The notes beneath the pieces were generated by a model that saw nothing but the letters and a program-made list of their open reading frames with translations, had not been told where the DNA came from and searched no databases. Shown piece by piece: positions 16,871 to 24,442 of a stretch of DNA of 50,458 bases (its first letter is position 1; each line of letters begins with the position of its first letter). Both the position numbers and the translations under genes were made by a program. The stretch covers positions 1 through 50,458 of the forward strand of contig JALWOY010000167.1 of the NCBI GenBank assembly GCA_027083355.1, read 5' to 3'. Source of the stretch: Phycisphaerales bacterium. Its GTDB lineage: Bacteria > Planctomycetota > Phycisphaerae > Phycisphaerales > UBA1924.

Positions 16871-17253
16871 GCGTGGTCGCGGAAGAACTCGGCGATCTTG
16901 GGCTTGTCGATCCTGCCGCTGGCAACGCCGAGTGTCAACTCGACCAGGCCATCTTCATCGGCTTCGATCTCGACGTCGTTCATCGCCAGAAACACGATCG
17001 CCGACGCCGCCCCGGTGCGTTTGTTGCCATCGATGAATGGGTGGTTCTGAACGATGTGGTACAGGTACGCCGCGGCCATCTCAAAGAGATCACCGTGGAG
17101 CCGTTGATCGCCAAACGATGCCTGAGGCATCGCGATGGCGGACTGCAGCAAGCCGGTGTCGCGCACACCATGACTGCCGCCATAGCGTTCGATTACGCTC
17201 AGGTGGATGCGCACCACATGGTCGAATTCGAGGAAGTGGGGATTATCCATCAC
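16864..17253 (-). CDS. doc: Doc-type (Fic/DOC) toxin
   Basis: The 129-residue protein is a death-on-curing toxin. The Fic motif HPFIDGNKRT at residues 71-80 matches the Doc form, in which Lys replaces the second Gly of canonical Fic proteins. Doc toxins phosphorylate elongation factor Tu and stop translation. The gene follows the antitoxin at 17257-17484 by three bases on the same strand, with the antitoxin first as usual. Possible starts are GTG 17253 or ATG 17250. The pair probably stabilises the element and is convergent with the methyltransferase gene. Confidence 0.92.
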   Translation of the reverse strand: MMDNPHFLEFDHVVRIHLSVIERYGGSHGVRDTGLLQSAIAMPQASFGDQRLHGDLFEMAAAYLYHIVQNHPFIDGNKRTGAASAIVFLAMNDVEIEADEDGLVELTLGVASGRIDKPKIAEFFRDHAH

Positions 17254-17256
17254 CGG

Positions 17257-17484
17257 CTATTCTGCCAGACGCTTCATGGCCTTGCCGAAGCGGTCGTGGA
17301 CCGACTGGAGCGCATCGCGGAACCGCTTCTCGTCCTCGGGATCGCGGACAGGGCGCAGCACGAGACACTGCCCGTCCGTGATGACCTCAAAAGGCGTCTG
17401 GGGCGTCGCGCCGAGCAGGTCGAGGATCGGACGATCGATGACGAAGGCGTAGCTGTTGCCGTGTTTGGTGAGGTTCTTGACCAT
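17257..17484 (-). CDS. AbrB/MazE-type antitoxin
   Basis: ATG 17484 follows AAAGGAG and gives 75 residues. The N-terminal half (MVKNLTKHGNSYAFVIDRPI) is a swapped-hairpin AbrB/SpoVT DNA-binding domain, and the C-terminal half is helical, as expected of the toxin-binding part. It pairs with the downstream Doc gene. AbrB-type partners for Doc are known besides Phd. The antitoxin should repress its own operon through the dyad upstream. The 94-residue alternative starting at 17541 lacks a ribosome-binding site and would overlap the promoter. Confidence 0.86.
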   Translation of the reverse strand: MVKNLTKHGNSYAFVIDRPILDLLGATPQTPFEVITDGQCLVLRPVRDPEDEKRFRDALQSVHDRFGKAMKRLAE

Positions 17485-17521
17485 GGGCTGAGGCTCCTTT
17501 GGCGTGCTTCCAATGATATAC

Positions 17522-17537
17522 CATCGGATATACGATG
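17522..17537. promoter_or_regulatory. Candidate operator of the antitoxin-doc operon
   Basis: CATCG at 17522-17526 and CGATG at 17533-17537 form a dyad around GATATA in an AT-rich patch. It lies 38 bases upstream of the antitoxin ATG on the minus strand. Autoregulation by the AbrB-type antitoxin is inferred from family behaviour. Confidence 0.45.
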
Positions 17538-17697
17538 TCAATACACCAACGGTTCCGCTCTATTTGGGTTAAGAAATGCTCGTTTCTCAACTTGTTCGTC
17601 CGAGAATCGATCGTTTCTTTGTGCTGGCACACGATCCGGCACGAGAAACCCCGGCTCGCGGCCGGGGAGGGGCGGACGGGATGGTCCGCTGGTGGGT

Positions 17698-17916
17698 TTA
17701 CCTGCTGCGGACGATCGTGAGCTGGTACTCGGTGCCGTCCTCGCATGCGACGACGAGGCCTTTGTCGGTCGTCAGGATGTCGGCCTCAGCGAAGGTGCGA
17801 ACATCGCGGACGCCCTCGAAAGGCTCGGCCAGATCGGCCAGGTCGGGATCGTCCTGCTCGTCGATCAGCAGGTTGAGCAGTTCACGCAGCGCGTTCTGGA
17901 GGCGTTGATCGTTCAT
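17698..17916 (-). CDS. Small acidic hypothetical protein
   Basis: The 72-residue protein starts behind a strong AAAGGAGG. It is acidic, with a helical N-terminus (LQNALRELLNLLIDEQDD) and a short beta-like end (DILTTDKGLVVACEDGTEY). No family is recognised. It lies four bases downstream of the HARE-HTH gene and is probably cotranscribed with it. Confidence 0.68.
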   Translation of the reverse strand: MNDQRLQNALRELLNLLIDEQDDPDLADLAEPFEGVRDVRTFAEADILTTDKGLVVACEDGTEYQLTIVRSR

Positions 17917-17919
17917 CGC

Positions 17920-18492
17920 TCAGGCCTCCTTTCCAGAGGCGGCGAAGAGGCCTCGGCCCGTCTTGACGAACCGAGCGTCCTTCCCCTTCTTCGAGATCTC
18001 GCGGATCATCGCGGCGTACAGCGTCGCGTGCGGCGTCTTGCCGTTCGTCTTCCAGCCCGCGGCGATGGCGCGTTCGGTGATGGCCTTGACCTGCAGCGGC
18101 TCCTTCGCCTCAGCGAGGATCTTGGCGGCCACGTCGAGCCCACTGAGGCGTTTGGGCTTGGTCGCCTTCGCCGCGTCGTTGGCCCGTGTCGCGTTCTTGG
18201 TTGCCTTGGCCTTGGTGGTCGCCTTGGGCGTGGCCTTCGCGTCAGTCGCGGCCGTGTTGGCCCGTGCGGCGTTGGTCGGCGTCGCCGCCTTGGCTGCCGG
18301 TTCGGACTTCGTCGTGTCGCGGTACACGCCGCGGAGCTTGGCCGCGCTCTTGATGCGGACCTTCTTCTTCGTCGCCAGGTTGGTGGCGTCCCATCCACCG
18401 TGCTGGTTCGTCGCGTCGATGCGGACGGGCACGACCCGGTTGGTGATCTTGGCGGTGTAGGTCGATCCGATCTTGATCTCGTTCTTTTTCAT
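17920..18492 (-). CDS. HARE-HTH domain protein with Ala/Lys-rich linker
   Basis: The 190-residue protein starts behind AAAGGAG. Residues 1-55 form a small beta domain (IKIGSTYTAKITNRVVPVRI). Residues 56-115 are an Ala/Lys/Thr-rich, histone-H1-like linker. Residues 116-185 match the HARE-HTH winged helix (LSGLDVAAKILAEAKEPLQV, then ERAIAAGWKTNGKTPHATL). HARE-HTH domains occur in chromatin and restriction-associated proteins and are predicted to bind DNA, possibly modified DNA. The linker suggests nonspecific DNA contact. It belongs to the minus-strand accessory cassette and is opposite the phage methyltransferase, but no functional link is shown. Confidence 0.78.
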   Translation of the reverse strand: MKKNEIKIGSTYTAKITNRVVPVRIDATNQHGGWDATNLATKKKVRIKSAAKLRGVYRDTTKSEPAAKAATPTNAARANTAATDAKATPKATTKAKATKNATRANDAAKATKPKRLSGLDVAAKILAEAKEPLQVKAITERAIAAGWKTNGKTPHATLYAAMIREISKKGKDARFVKTGRGLFAASGKEA

Positions 18493-18513
18493 CGTGTGTC
18501 TCCTTTCGTGGAT

Positions 18514-18849
18514 TCAGAACATGTTCTCGACGAGCTTCCAATCCGAACGGATGGGCTCGTACTCGGGCGGGAAGACGGCGTGGCCCCGGCGTTCGATCGC
18601 GTCGATCAGGCGGCTGTTGAGCTCGCCGGTGTTGACGCGGTACTCGGCGAACGCCTCGGCGATCTCCGCGGCGGCGTTGCGGTTGCCTCGCCGCGTGACG
18701 AGGTCCTCGAGTTCGTTGGCCTTGTCGCTCATGGCGATCTCGAGCTCGCGGACCTTCGCGCCCGCCGCGTTGAGCAGGTCGGCGATCTGGCGTTGGATGG
18801 CGGCGATCTCGCGGACGCGTTCGTTCATGTTGGTGTTGGTCGTCGACAT
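18514..18849 (-). CDS. Small coiled-coil hypothetical protein
   Basis: The 111-residue protein is mostly helical with heptad-like spacing (IAAIQRQIADLLNAAGAKVR; IAMSDKANELEDLVTR) and ends in an aromatic/proline segment (HAVFPPEYEPIRSDW). AAGGAA precedes the ATG at 18849. It is cotranscribed with the HARE-HTH gene, 21 bases upstream of it. No family recognised. Confidence 0.68.
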   Translation of the reverse strand: MSTTNTNMNERVREIAAIQRQIADLLNAAGAKVRELEIAMSDKANELEDLVTRRGNRNAAAEIAEAFAEYRVNTGELNSRLIDAIERRGHAVFPPEYEPIRSDWKLVENMF

Positions 18850-18900
18850 GGCGTTGTTCCTTGTGATGGGATTCGTGGGGGGCGTGGGGTTCGTGGGGGT

Positions 18901-19410
18901 TCAGTCGATTGGCATGACGATGTAGCGCGTGCTGCAGCTCTGGCAGGCGACATGCTCGCCGTCGTCGTCGCAGATGAGCTGGTCGATGTCACGCTGGCCG
19001 CACTTGGGGCAGGCGAAGTTCGCCGGGACGAGGTTGGTGTCGCCCTCGCGTTCTGTTGTCTCGTGGGGGTCGATCGGCTCGACGCGGATGGCGATGTCCT
19101 CGCAGTACATCCAGCGGCGTGCGCCCTGCTCGCGTGCTCGTTCGCGCGCACCCTCGAGGTCGATGGCCGCCAGCGTCCAGGTCCGGACGACACGTCCGTT
19201 CAGCCTGTCGGTAGCCGTGGCGCGGTAAGCCTTGGCGTTGAACAGGGCTTCGTGGCACGCGTCTTCGAGCGCGGCCTTGACACCCCAGACGCCGACCTCG
19301 TGGAAGTCGAGGCTGTCGCTCCTGCGGGTGTCCAGCGTCTCGATGCGCAGTCGCATCTGGGCGATGCGTTCGATGGTCTTCTGCAGCAGTTTCTGCTCGC
19401 TCTCGGTCAT
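18901..19410 (-). CDS. Hypothetical protein with C-terminal zinc ribbon
   Basis: ATG 19410 follows AAAAGGAG and is better than the start at 19563, which would span the divergent promoter region. The 169-residue protein has an N-terminal helical part (LLQKTIERIAQMRLRIETL), a beta-rich middle (VRTWTLAAIDLEGARERAR), and a C-terminal zinc ribbon (CPKCGQRDIDQL...CQSCSTRYIV). It is the first gene of the minus-strand cassette, divergent from the packaging operon across 19411-19583. A nucleic-acid binding role is plausible. Confidence 0.72.
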   Translation of the reverse strand: MTESEQKLLQKTIERIAQMRLRIETLDTRRSDSLDFHEVGVWGVKAALEDACHEALFNAKAYRATATDRLNGRVVRTWTLAAIDLEGARERAREQGARRWMYCEDIAIRVEPIDPHETTEREGDTNLVPANFACPKCGQRDIDQLICDDDGEHVACQSCSTRYIVMPID

Positions 19411-19583
19411 GGCCTGGTTCTCCTTTTCGTGTTCCGTGGCGGGCGTCCATTCGCTCCGGGTGCAGCACATGAAGCCAGGACATCCGGCCGAAGGGAAGTC
19501 GTTTTGGCCTGTTTTTGCAGATGTTTTCGAGATTCTGGCCGAGTCTGGGCAACATGTGGGCAAGTCATCGCGGGAGGTCCGGC

Positions 19584-19826
19584 ATGACTCCCGAACACGC
19601 GCCTAGTTCCGATGGAGCGCCCCGTTTGAACCCCGCCGCGATGACGGTCGAAGACGCGGCCAGACTGCTCACCAAGGCGGGCGGCGTGCGCGTCGATGCG
19701 TCGCAAATCGACCAGGACATCGAGGCCGGCGCACCGACGAACGCCGACGGGACGATCAACTTGGTGCACTACGCCGCATGGCTCGTGCGGGAGATGGCCA
19801 AGGGAGGGGCAGCGATTGGCGATTGA
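19584..19826 (+). CDS. Small protein before the terminase (possible small-subunit role)
   Basis: ATG 19584 follows GGGAGGT and gives 80 residues. AAMTVEDAARLLTKAGG and DIEAGAPTNADGTINLVHYA suggest a compact DNA-binding fold of the type seen in small terminase-like or excisionase-like proteins. The same pattern recurs at the N-terminus of the large terminase frame (RPSELCRLLNSTPMGEVIGE, ...DLLRYVAWLVRQ). The gene overlaps the terminase start. Position makes a packaging role likely, but no clear family match is seen. Confidence 0.65.
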   Translation: MTPEHAPSSDGAPRLNPAAMTVEDAARLLTKAGGVRVDASQIDQDIEAGAPTNADGTINLVHYAAWLVREMAKGGAAIGD

Positions 19827-22089
19827 TCCGCGTCAACTCAGGCCGAGCGAGCTGTGCCGGTTGCTCAACTCGACGCCGATGGGTGAAGTCATCGGCGAGC
19901 GGCAGCTGCGTCGGCACCGCACGCGAGCCGGGCTGCGCATCGCGGCGAGCAACGATCCGCAGCGGGTCGATCTGTTGCGCTATGTCGCGTGGCTGGTTCG
20001 GCAACACCATCAAACCGGGCCAAGCAAACAGCCCGCTGATTACGCCGCCATGAAAGAAGCGGCCCGTGCCCGCAACGCCGAGTTGTCGGCCATCGGTCGC
20101 GATATCGGCGACATTCCCGATGTTGTTGATCCGAAGCGCAAGGCCCGGGCACGCGAGGACTTTCGATTCTTCTGCGAGACATACTTCCCGGAGACCTTCA
20201 GCCTGCCGTGGTCGGACGATCACCTGAAGGTCATCGCCAAGATCGAAACGGCGGTCTTGCGCGGTGGCTTGTTCGCCATGGCCATGCCGCGAGGCAGCGG
20301 CAAGACGACGCTGGCCGAGACCGCGTGCATCTGGGCGATGCTCACGGGCGCAAGGGAGTTCGTCTGCCTGATCGGCTCAGACGCCGGACACGCCCGAAGC
20401 ATGCTCGAGAGCATCAAGGTCGAGTTCGAGACCAACGAGCACTTGCTCGACGACTACCCCGAGGCGGTCTACCCGATCCATGCGCTCGAACGCATCCACA
20501 ACCGGGCCAAGGGCCAACTCTGCAACGGCAAACATACCCGCATCGTCTGGACGGCCGACGAGATCGTGCTGCCGACCATCCCCGGCAGCACAGCGTCGGG
20601 CGCAATCATTCGTGTGGCGGGTATCGAGAGCCGGATTCGCGGTATGAAGTACAAACGGGCCGACGGTCGGGCGCTCCGCCCGTCGCTCGTCGTGCTCGAT
20701 GATCCGCAGACCGATGAGTCGGCCCGAAGCGATCAGCAGGTACGTGCCCGGATGGAGACGCTCAACGGCGCGATCCTGAACCTGGCCGGGCCCGGGCAGA
20801 AGATCTCCGGCATCATGCCCTGCACGGTGATCCGACCCGGCGACATGGCCGACCAGATTCTCGACCGCGACAAGCACCCAACCTGGCAAGGCGAACGCAC
20901 GAAGCTGGTCTACGCCTTCCCCGACAACGAGAAGCTCTGGGAGACCTACGCCCAGATTCGAGCCGACAGCTTCCGCAACGACGGCGACGGCCACGAGGCC
21001 ACCGAGTTCTACCGCGAGCACCGCGAGGCGATGGACGCTGGAGCGGTGATCGCCTGGCCGCAGCGCCACAACAAGGATGAGCTGTCGGCCATCCAGCACG
21101 CGATGAACCTGCGGCTGCAGGATGAGCGGGCGTTCTGGGCGGAGTATCAGAACGAGCCGTTGCCCGAGGACGAAGGCGACGGCGATCTGCTTTCGGCCGA
21201 GGCCATCGCCGCCAAGACCAACGGCCACCCGCGCGGCGGCGTGCCCATCGGAGCAAGCCACCTGACCATGTTCATCGACGTGCAGGGCAAGATGCTCTTT
21301 CACGCCGTGGTCGCGTGGGAGGACGACTTCACCGGCTACGTGCTCGATTATGGAACCTACCCCGATCAGCAGCGTCCGTATTTCACGCTGCGAGAAGCAC
21401 AGAAAACGCTCGCACGAGCCGCGCCGGGTGCGGGGTTGGAAGGCTCGATCTACGCCGGGCTGGAGAAACTCACCGACGACTATCTGTCACGCCGATGGCG
21501 GCGTGACGACGGGGCCGAGTTGCGGATCGACCGCTGCCTGATTGACGCCAACTGGGGCCAGTCCACCGACGTGGTCTATCAGTTCTGCCGCCAGAGCGCC
21601 CACGCCGGCCTGGTCATGCCCAGCCACGGGCGCTATGTCGGTGCGTCAAGCGTCCCGTTCAGTGAATACAAGCGGAAGCGCGGCGAGCGGATCGGCCACC
21701 ACTGGCGCATCCCCAATGTGCAGGGACGCCGCCAGGTGCGGCATGTGCTGATCGACACCAACTACTGGAAGAGCTTCATCCACACCCGGCTATCGGTGGC
21801 GATGGGCGATCGGGGTTGCCTGTCGCTGTTCGGTCGTAAGCCCGCTGAGCATCAGCTCATCGCCGAGCATCTCACCGCCGAGTACCGCGTGCGGACCGAG
21901 GCGCGGGGCCGCGTCGTGGATGAATGGAAACTGCGCGCAGGCGGGCCGGACAACCACTGGTTCGACTGTCTGGTTGGCTGTGGCGTCGCCGCCAGCATTC
22001 AGGGCGCGGTGCTCCCGGGCACTGAGGTCAAGGCCAATCCATCGCGGCAGCGGTTGCGTCTGTCGGAGATTCAAAGGAGCAGACGGTAA
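19816..22089 (+). CDS. Terminase large subunit
   Basis: TTG 19816 is chosen because GGGAGGGG lies six bases upstream and it overlaps the preceding gene; the ATG at 19696 would code for unlikely sequence. The 757-residue protein has an N-terminal DNA-binding-like region, an ATPase with Walker A (MPRGSGKTTLAE) and Walker B (SLVVLDDPQTDES), and a C-terminal nuclease-like domain starting LTMFIDVQGKMLFHAVVAW. It drives DNA packaging into the capsid. The last 70 residues (TEARGRVVDEWKLRA, NHWFDCLVGCGVAAS) are matched by a diverged second copy at 23950-24156 beyond the hipBA insertion. Confidence 0.93.
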   Translation: MAIDPRQLRPSELCRLLNSTPMGEVIGERQLRRHRTRAGLRIAASNDPQRVDLLRYVAWLVRQHHQTGPSKQPADYAAMKEAARARNAELSAIGRDIGDIPDVVDPKRKARAREDFRFFCETYFPETFSLPWSDDHLKVIAKIETAVLRGGLFAMAMPRGSGKTTLAETACIWAMLTGAREFVCLIGSDAGHARSMLESIKVEFETNEHLLDDYPEAVYPIHALERIHNRAKGQLCNGKHTRIVWTADEIVLPTIPGSTASGAIIRVAGIESRIRGMKYKRADGRALRPSLVVLDDPQTDESARSDQQVRARMETLNGAILNLAGPGQKISGIMPCTVIRPGDMADQILDRDKHPTWQGERTKLVYAFPDNEKLWETYAQIRADSFRNDGDGHEATEFYREHREAMDAGAVIAWPQRHNKDELSAIQHAMNLRLQDERAFWAEYQNEPLPEDEGDGDLLSAEAIAAKTNGHPRGGVPIGASHLTMFIDVQGKMLFHAVVAWEDDFTGYVLDYGTYPDQQRPYFTLREAQKTLARAAPGAGLEGSIYAGLEKLTDDYLSRRWRRDDGAELRIDRCLIDANWGQSTDVVYQFCRQSAHAGLVMPSHGRYVGASSVPFSEYKRKRGERIGHHWRIPNVQGRRQVRHVLIDTNYWKSFIHTRLSVAMGDRGCLSLFGRKPAEHQLIAEHLTAEYRVRTEARGRVVDEWKLRAGGPDNHWFDCLVGCGVAASIQGAVLPGTEVKANPSRQRLRLSEIQRSRR

Positions 22090-22316
22090 TGGTCCACATC
22101 ACCGGCAAATCATCGCTCCAGCCGGAGCGCGGACTCGAATGCCCCAGGTGCGGCTGCGTCCATTTCCGGGTGCTCTACACCCGCCGGGCGGTCGGCGGTC
22201 GCTTGCTGCGGCGGCGTGTATGTCGCCACTGCGGGCGGCGCTTCATGACCTACGGGGTCGTCGGGAACGCTCGGCCCGGGACAGACTCTCAACCAGCCGG
22301 GACGCCCGCTTGTTGA
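22089..22316 (+). CDS. Small zinc-ribbon protein
   Basis: The 75-residue protein has two cysteine pairs (CPRCGCVHF and CRHCGRRFMTY), forming an NrdR-like zinc ribbon found in small phage proteins. It overlaps the terminase stop by one base. Its last 25 codons overlap the end of the convergent hipA gene and lose family resemblance (GVVGNARPGTDSQPAGT). The original C-terminus may therefore have been replaced when the hipBA cassette was inserted. Transcriptional or DNA-contact role unknown. Confidence 0.7.
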   Translation: MVHITGKSSLQPERGLECPRCGCVHFRVLYTRRAVGGRLLRRRVCRHCGRRFMTYGVVGNARPGTDSQPAGTPAC

Positions 22317-23520
22317 TGATGTCGGCCACGCGCTGGGCCGTTGCCGCATCGGTCGGCGCGCTGAGAACGTCTTCGTTCTGCAGTCCATCGAGCGTTTTGC
22401 TGCAGAGAATCTCTATGCGCTCGCGCAGCATGGGCCAGCCCACACCGGTTTCTTGGGCCATCTTCTGCCAGTGCGCTGACGTGATCTTCTCGATCGAATC
22501 GCTCTTGCCGATCTTCATAGCCGGGGTCTTCGACAGTTCCGGCCAGGCCAGCGTACAGACCAGGTCGTACAAGGGCGCAAGCCGTCGGTCGCCGTTGCGA
22601 TAAAGCATCGAGTAGTTCTTGCCGTGGGCATCGGCATTCCCGATCAGCACATTGAAGACCAGGCCGTCGAGGAAGTCCCGGATGTCCAGCGCCGCAACGG
22701 TGGACCACTCGCGGAGCAGGCCGATGCAGTCGCGGAGCAGCGGCCCACCTTCCTGCTGGTACTTCCGCTCCGGAGGGAAACCGAGGGCCTGGCAGAAATC
22801 CTCCTGATGAACACGCGTGACCGAGCCATCCTCACCGATGGCGCGGTCGAATCGCTGAACGACGATGCACGGCTTGTCCCCGGCCAAGCGGACGGACACC
22901 GCAGGAACGTTCAGGCCGACTGCTTTGGCCAGTGTCATGCAGAGGACTTCGACGGCTACAAGTCCGGGGAAGCGATCGGGTTCCGGCTTGATGATGTGCG
23001 TGCTGGGCGTGTTGCCGAGCGGCAGCGTGATGGCGTCGTTCTGAATCAGGACCGGCAGTTTCGACTGCGATCCGGCCAGCGAAAGCCGCAGCCCTTCGTC
23101 GCCCGCCAGCAGCGGTCGGCGGGGTAGTTCCGCAACGATCGCTTCCAGTTCCTTCTCGCTGAGTTCACGCACACGCCTCTCGCCCACGGTCGGAGGCGGC
23201 GATTCTTCCGGCAACAGGCTGACCGCCCCGGCGCATTCACCGCCGATGCGCTCGAGCATGGCGAAATCGTTGCGCTCGCTGATGCCCAGGATGGCGGCGA
23301 TCTGTTGTCTGGGCCCTTCATCAGGGAGGATGCCCGCGAAGAATGCCCGTGCGTGCTTTCCCCGAAACGGTTCGCTTTGCAGCGGCAGCGACCGGGAAAG
23401 AGGCATGCCATCCGGCCTGTCCATCCACTCGGAGTCGTAACGGAACTCAAGCAGCCCGCTGTCATCTTGCTCGAGCGTTCCGACCCGTTCACCATTGAGA
23501 TAGACCGTCAGCCGCTTCAT
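22243..23520 (-). CDS. hipA: HipA-like serine/threonine kinase toxin
   Basis: The 425-residue protein is a full-length HipA. It has an N-terminal subdomain (LTVYLNGERVGTLEQDD), GLRLSLAGSQSKLPV, the STHIIKPEP strand with the ATP-contacting Lys, the catalytic loop LIGNADAHGKNYS, and LAPLYDLVCT. HipA kinases phosphorylate translation factors or tRNA synthetases and induce dormancy. It overlaps hipB by four bases. The cassette is antisense within the packaging operon and lies between the terminase and a second terminase fragment, so it was inserted by recombination. Confidence 0.93.
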   Translation of the reverse strand: MKRLTVYLNGERVGTLEQDDSGLLEFRYDSEWMDRPDGMPLSRSLPLQSEPFRGKHARAFFAGILPDEGPRQQIAAILGISERNDFAMLERIGGECAGAVSLLPEESPPPTVGERRVRELSEKELEAIVAELPRRPLLAGDEGLRLSLAGSQSKLPVLIQNDAITLPLGNTPSTHIIKPEPDRFPGLVAVEVLCMTLAKAVGLNVPAVSVRLAGDKPCIVVQRFDRAIGEDGSVTRVHQEDFCQALGFPPERKYQQEGGPLLRDCIGLLREWSTVAALDIRDFLDGLVFNVLIGNADAHGKNYSMLYRNGDRRLAPLYDLVCTLAWPELSKTPAMKIGKSDSIEKITSAHWQKMAQETGVGWPMLRERIEILCSKTLDGLQNEDVLSAPTDAATAQRVADIINKRASRLVESLSRAERSRRPRRS

Positions 23521-23756
23521 GGCCTGTCGCTCCCCGTTTCATGGCCGCCCATGGTCGTGATCTCGATGGCCAGTCCCAGCGATTGGAGGACCTGCAGTGT
23601 CTTACCGACCTGACAGGTGGGCTTGCCCTTCTCCAGGTCGACGATGAACCGCAATCCCGTGCCGCAGGCCATGGCCAGTTCTTTTTGGGTGATCTTCAGC
23701 TGCTTTCGCCGCGATCGGATCGCCGCTCCGAGTTGTGTTGGGGTTTGGGTCTTCAT
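23517..23756 (-). CDS. hipB: HipB-like XRE antitoxin
   Basis: The 79-residue protein from ATG 23756 is an XRE helix-turn-helix (LGAAIRSRRKQLKITQKELA, GLRFIVDLEKGKPTCQ) with a C-terminal strand (LAIEITTMGG) as in HipB. An alternative start at 23786 adds ten residues. HipB binds operator palindromes upstream of hipBA and neutralises HipA. A perfect TTTACCG-TT-CGGTAAA palindrome lies about 52 bases upstream. Confidence 0.9.
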   Translation of the reverse strand: MKTQTPTQLGAAIRSRRKQLKITQKELAMACGTGLRFIVDLEKGKPTCQVGKTLQVLQSLGLAIEITTMGGHETGSDRP

Positions 23757-23808
23757 AACGTTCCCGACCGGTAATATATCGGCCATCGGCTGGCGGATCA
23801 ACAGGTAT

Positions 23809-23824
23809 TTTACCGTTCGGTAAA
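23809..23824. promoter_or_regulatory. Candidate HipB operator
   Basis: A perfect seven-base inverted repeat, TTTACCG (23809-23815) and CGGTAAA (23818-23824), is separated by TT. A partial second half-site (ACCGGTAA) lies at 23767-23774, nearer the hipB start. Arrangement and spacing fit an autoregulated hipBA promoter. Confidence 0.6.
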
Positions 23825-23949
23825 GATTTTTCCAACACAGCCAGTCTTGGCCGGAATATTCCCGATCGGTGCATTTTGTGGCCTGGCGGGCCGCTAAAGA
23901 TCCCTCTTGGGCCGCGATCTCCGGTGCTGTTTTACCCACATCCGAGTGC

Positions 23950-24156
23950 TGCATCCGGACCGAAGGACGCGGCCGGACGGTCGACGAGTGGAAACTCCGC
24001 GCGACCCGCCCGGACAACCACTGGCTCGATTGTCTGGTCGGCTGCGCGGTGGCGGCGTCGATCCAGGGCGCGTCGCTGCGACCGCTGGATGCCCCCGCAA
24101 GCGGCCCGAAGCCCAGCCTGAAGCTCTCGAAACTCCAGGCCCAACGGAACAGATGA
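23950..24156 (+). pseudogene. C-terminal fragment of a second, diverged terminase large subunit
   Basis: The frame encodes IRTEGRGRTVDEWKLRA...NHWLDCLVGCAVAAS and then IQGASLRPLDAPASGPKPSL. This aligns along its length with the last 70 residues of the intact terminase (VRTEARGRVVDEWKLRA...NHWFDCLVGCGVAAS). DNA and protein are similar but clearly diverged, so it is not a recent duplication. Sequence before position 23950 has no terminase similarity. It looks like the downstream junction of a recombination event that brought hipBA in or joined two related phages. The stop overlaps the next small ORF (ATGA). Confidence 0.85.
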
Positions 24157-24236
24157 AAATCTTCGGATTCCCGCGCGGCAAAACCGTCGCTCGTGTGGAT
24201 GTAGTGGGCAAGCAGCGCCACGGAATCCATGCATGA
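24153..24236 (+). CDS. Very small ORF between terminase fragment and portal genes
   Basis: A 27-residue frame (MKIFGFPRGKTVARVDVVGK...) overlaps the terminase fragment's stop at ATGA and the next ORF's start at ATGA. Such chained overlaps suggest it is translated. No family is recognised. Confidence 0.45.
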   Translation: MKIFGFPRGKTVARVDVVGKQRHGIHA

Positions 24237-24442
24237 GCGAAGACCTCGACAACACGATCCGCGAGAACGCCGCCGGGCCACGGAAGGCCAGCGGTGATGC
24301 GGGGTCGGTCGAGCAGCACAGTCTGCAGGAGCAGATCGCGGCCGACAAGTACCTCGAATCGAAGAAGGCCAGCCGGTCGAAGGGACTAGGCGTCAAGCTG
24401 GTCAAGCTCTCGCCGCCCGCAGCGGCGGGAGGGTCCGTCTGA
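24233..24442 (+). CDS. Small phage protein upstream of portal
   Basis: The 69-residue protein (SLQEQIAADKYLESKKASRS...) is a charged helix with a short C-terminal hydrophobic end (GVKLVKLSPPAAAGG). It overlaps the portal start by one base. Small proteins between terminase and portal often join head parts (gpW-like), and the position is consistent with this, but the fold is not recognisable. Confidence 0.65.
   Translation: MSEDLDNTIRENAAGPRKASGDAGSVEQHSLQEQIAADKYLESKKASRSKGLGVKLVKLSPPAAAGGSV

Noticed and set aside
16753-19587. A 944-residue plus-strand open frame
   Set aside because: It is the antisense of the minus-strand cassette, which has ribosome-binding sites, recognisable Doc, AbrB, HARE-HTH and zinc-ribbon domains. 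The long plus frame has Val/Arg/Gly-rich nonsense typical of high-GC antisense frames.
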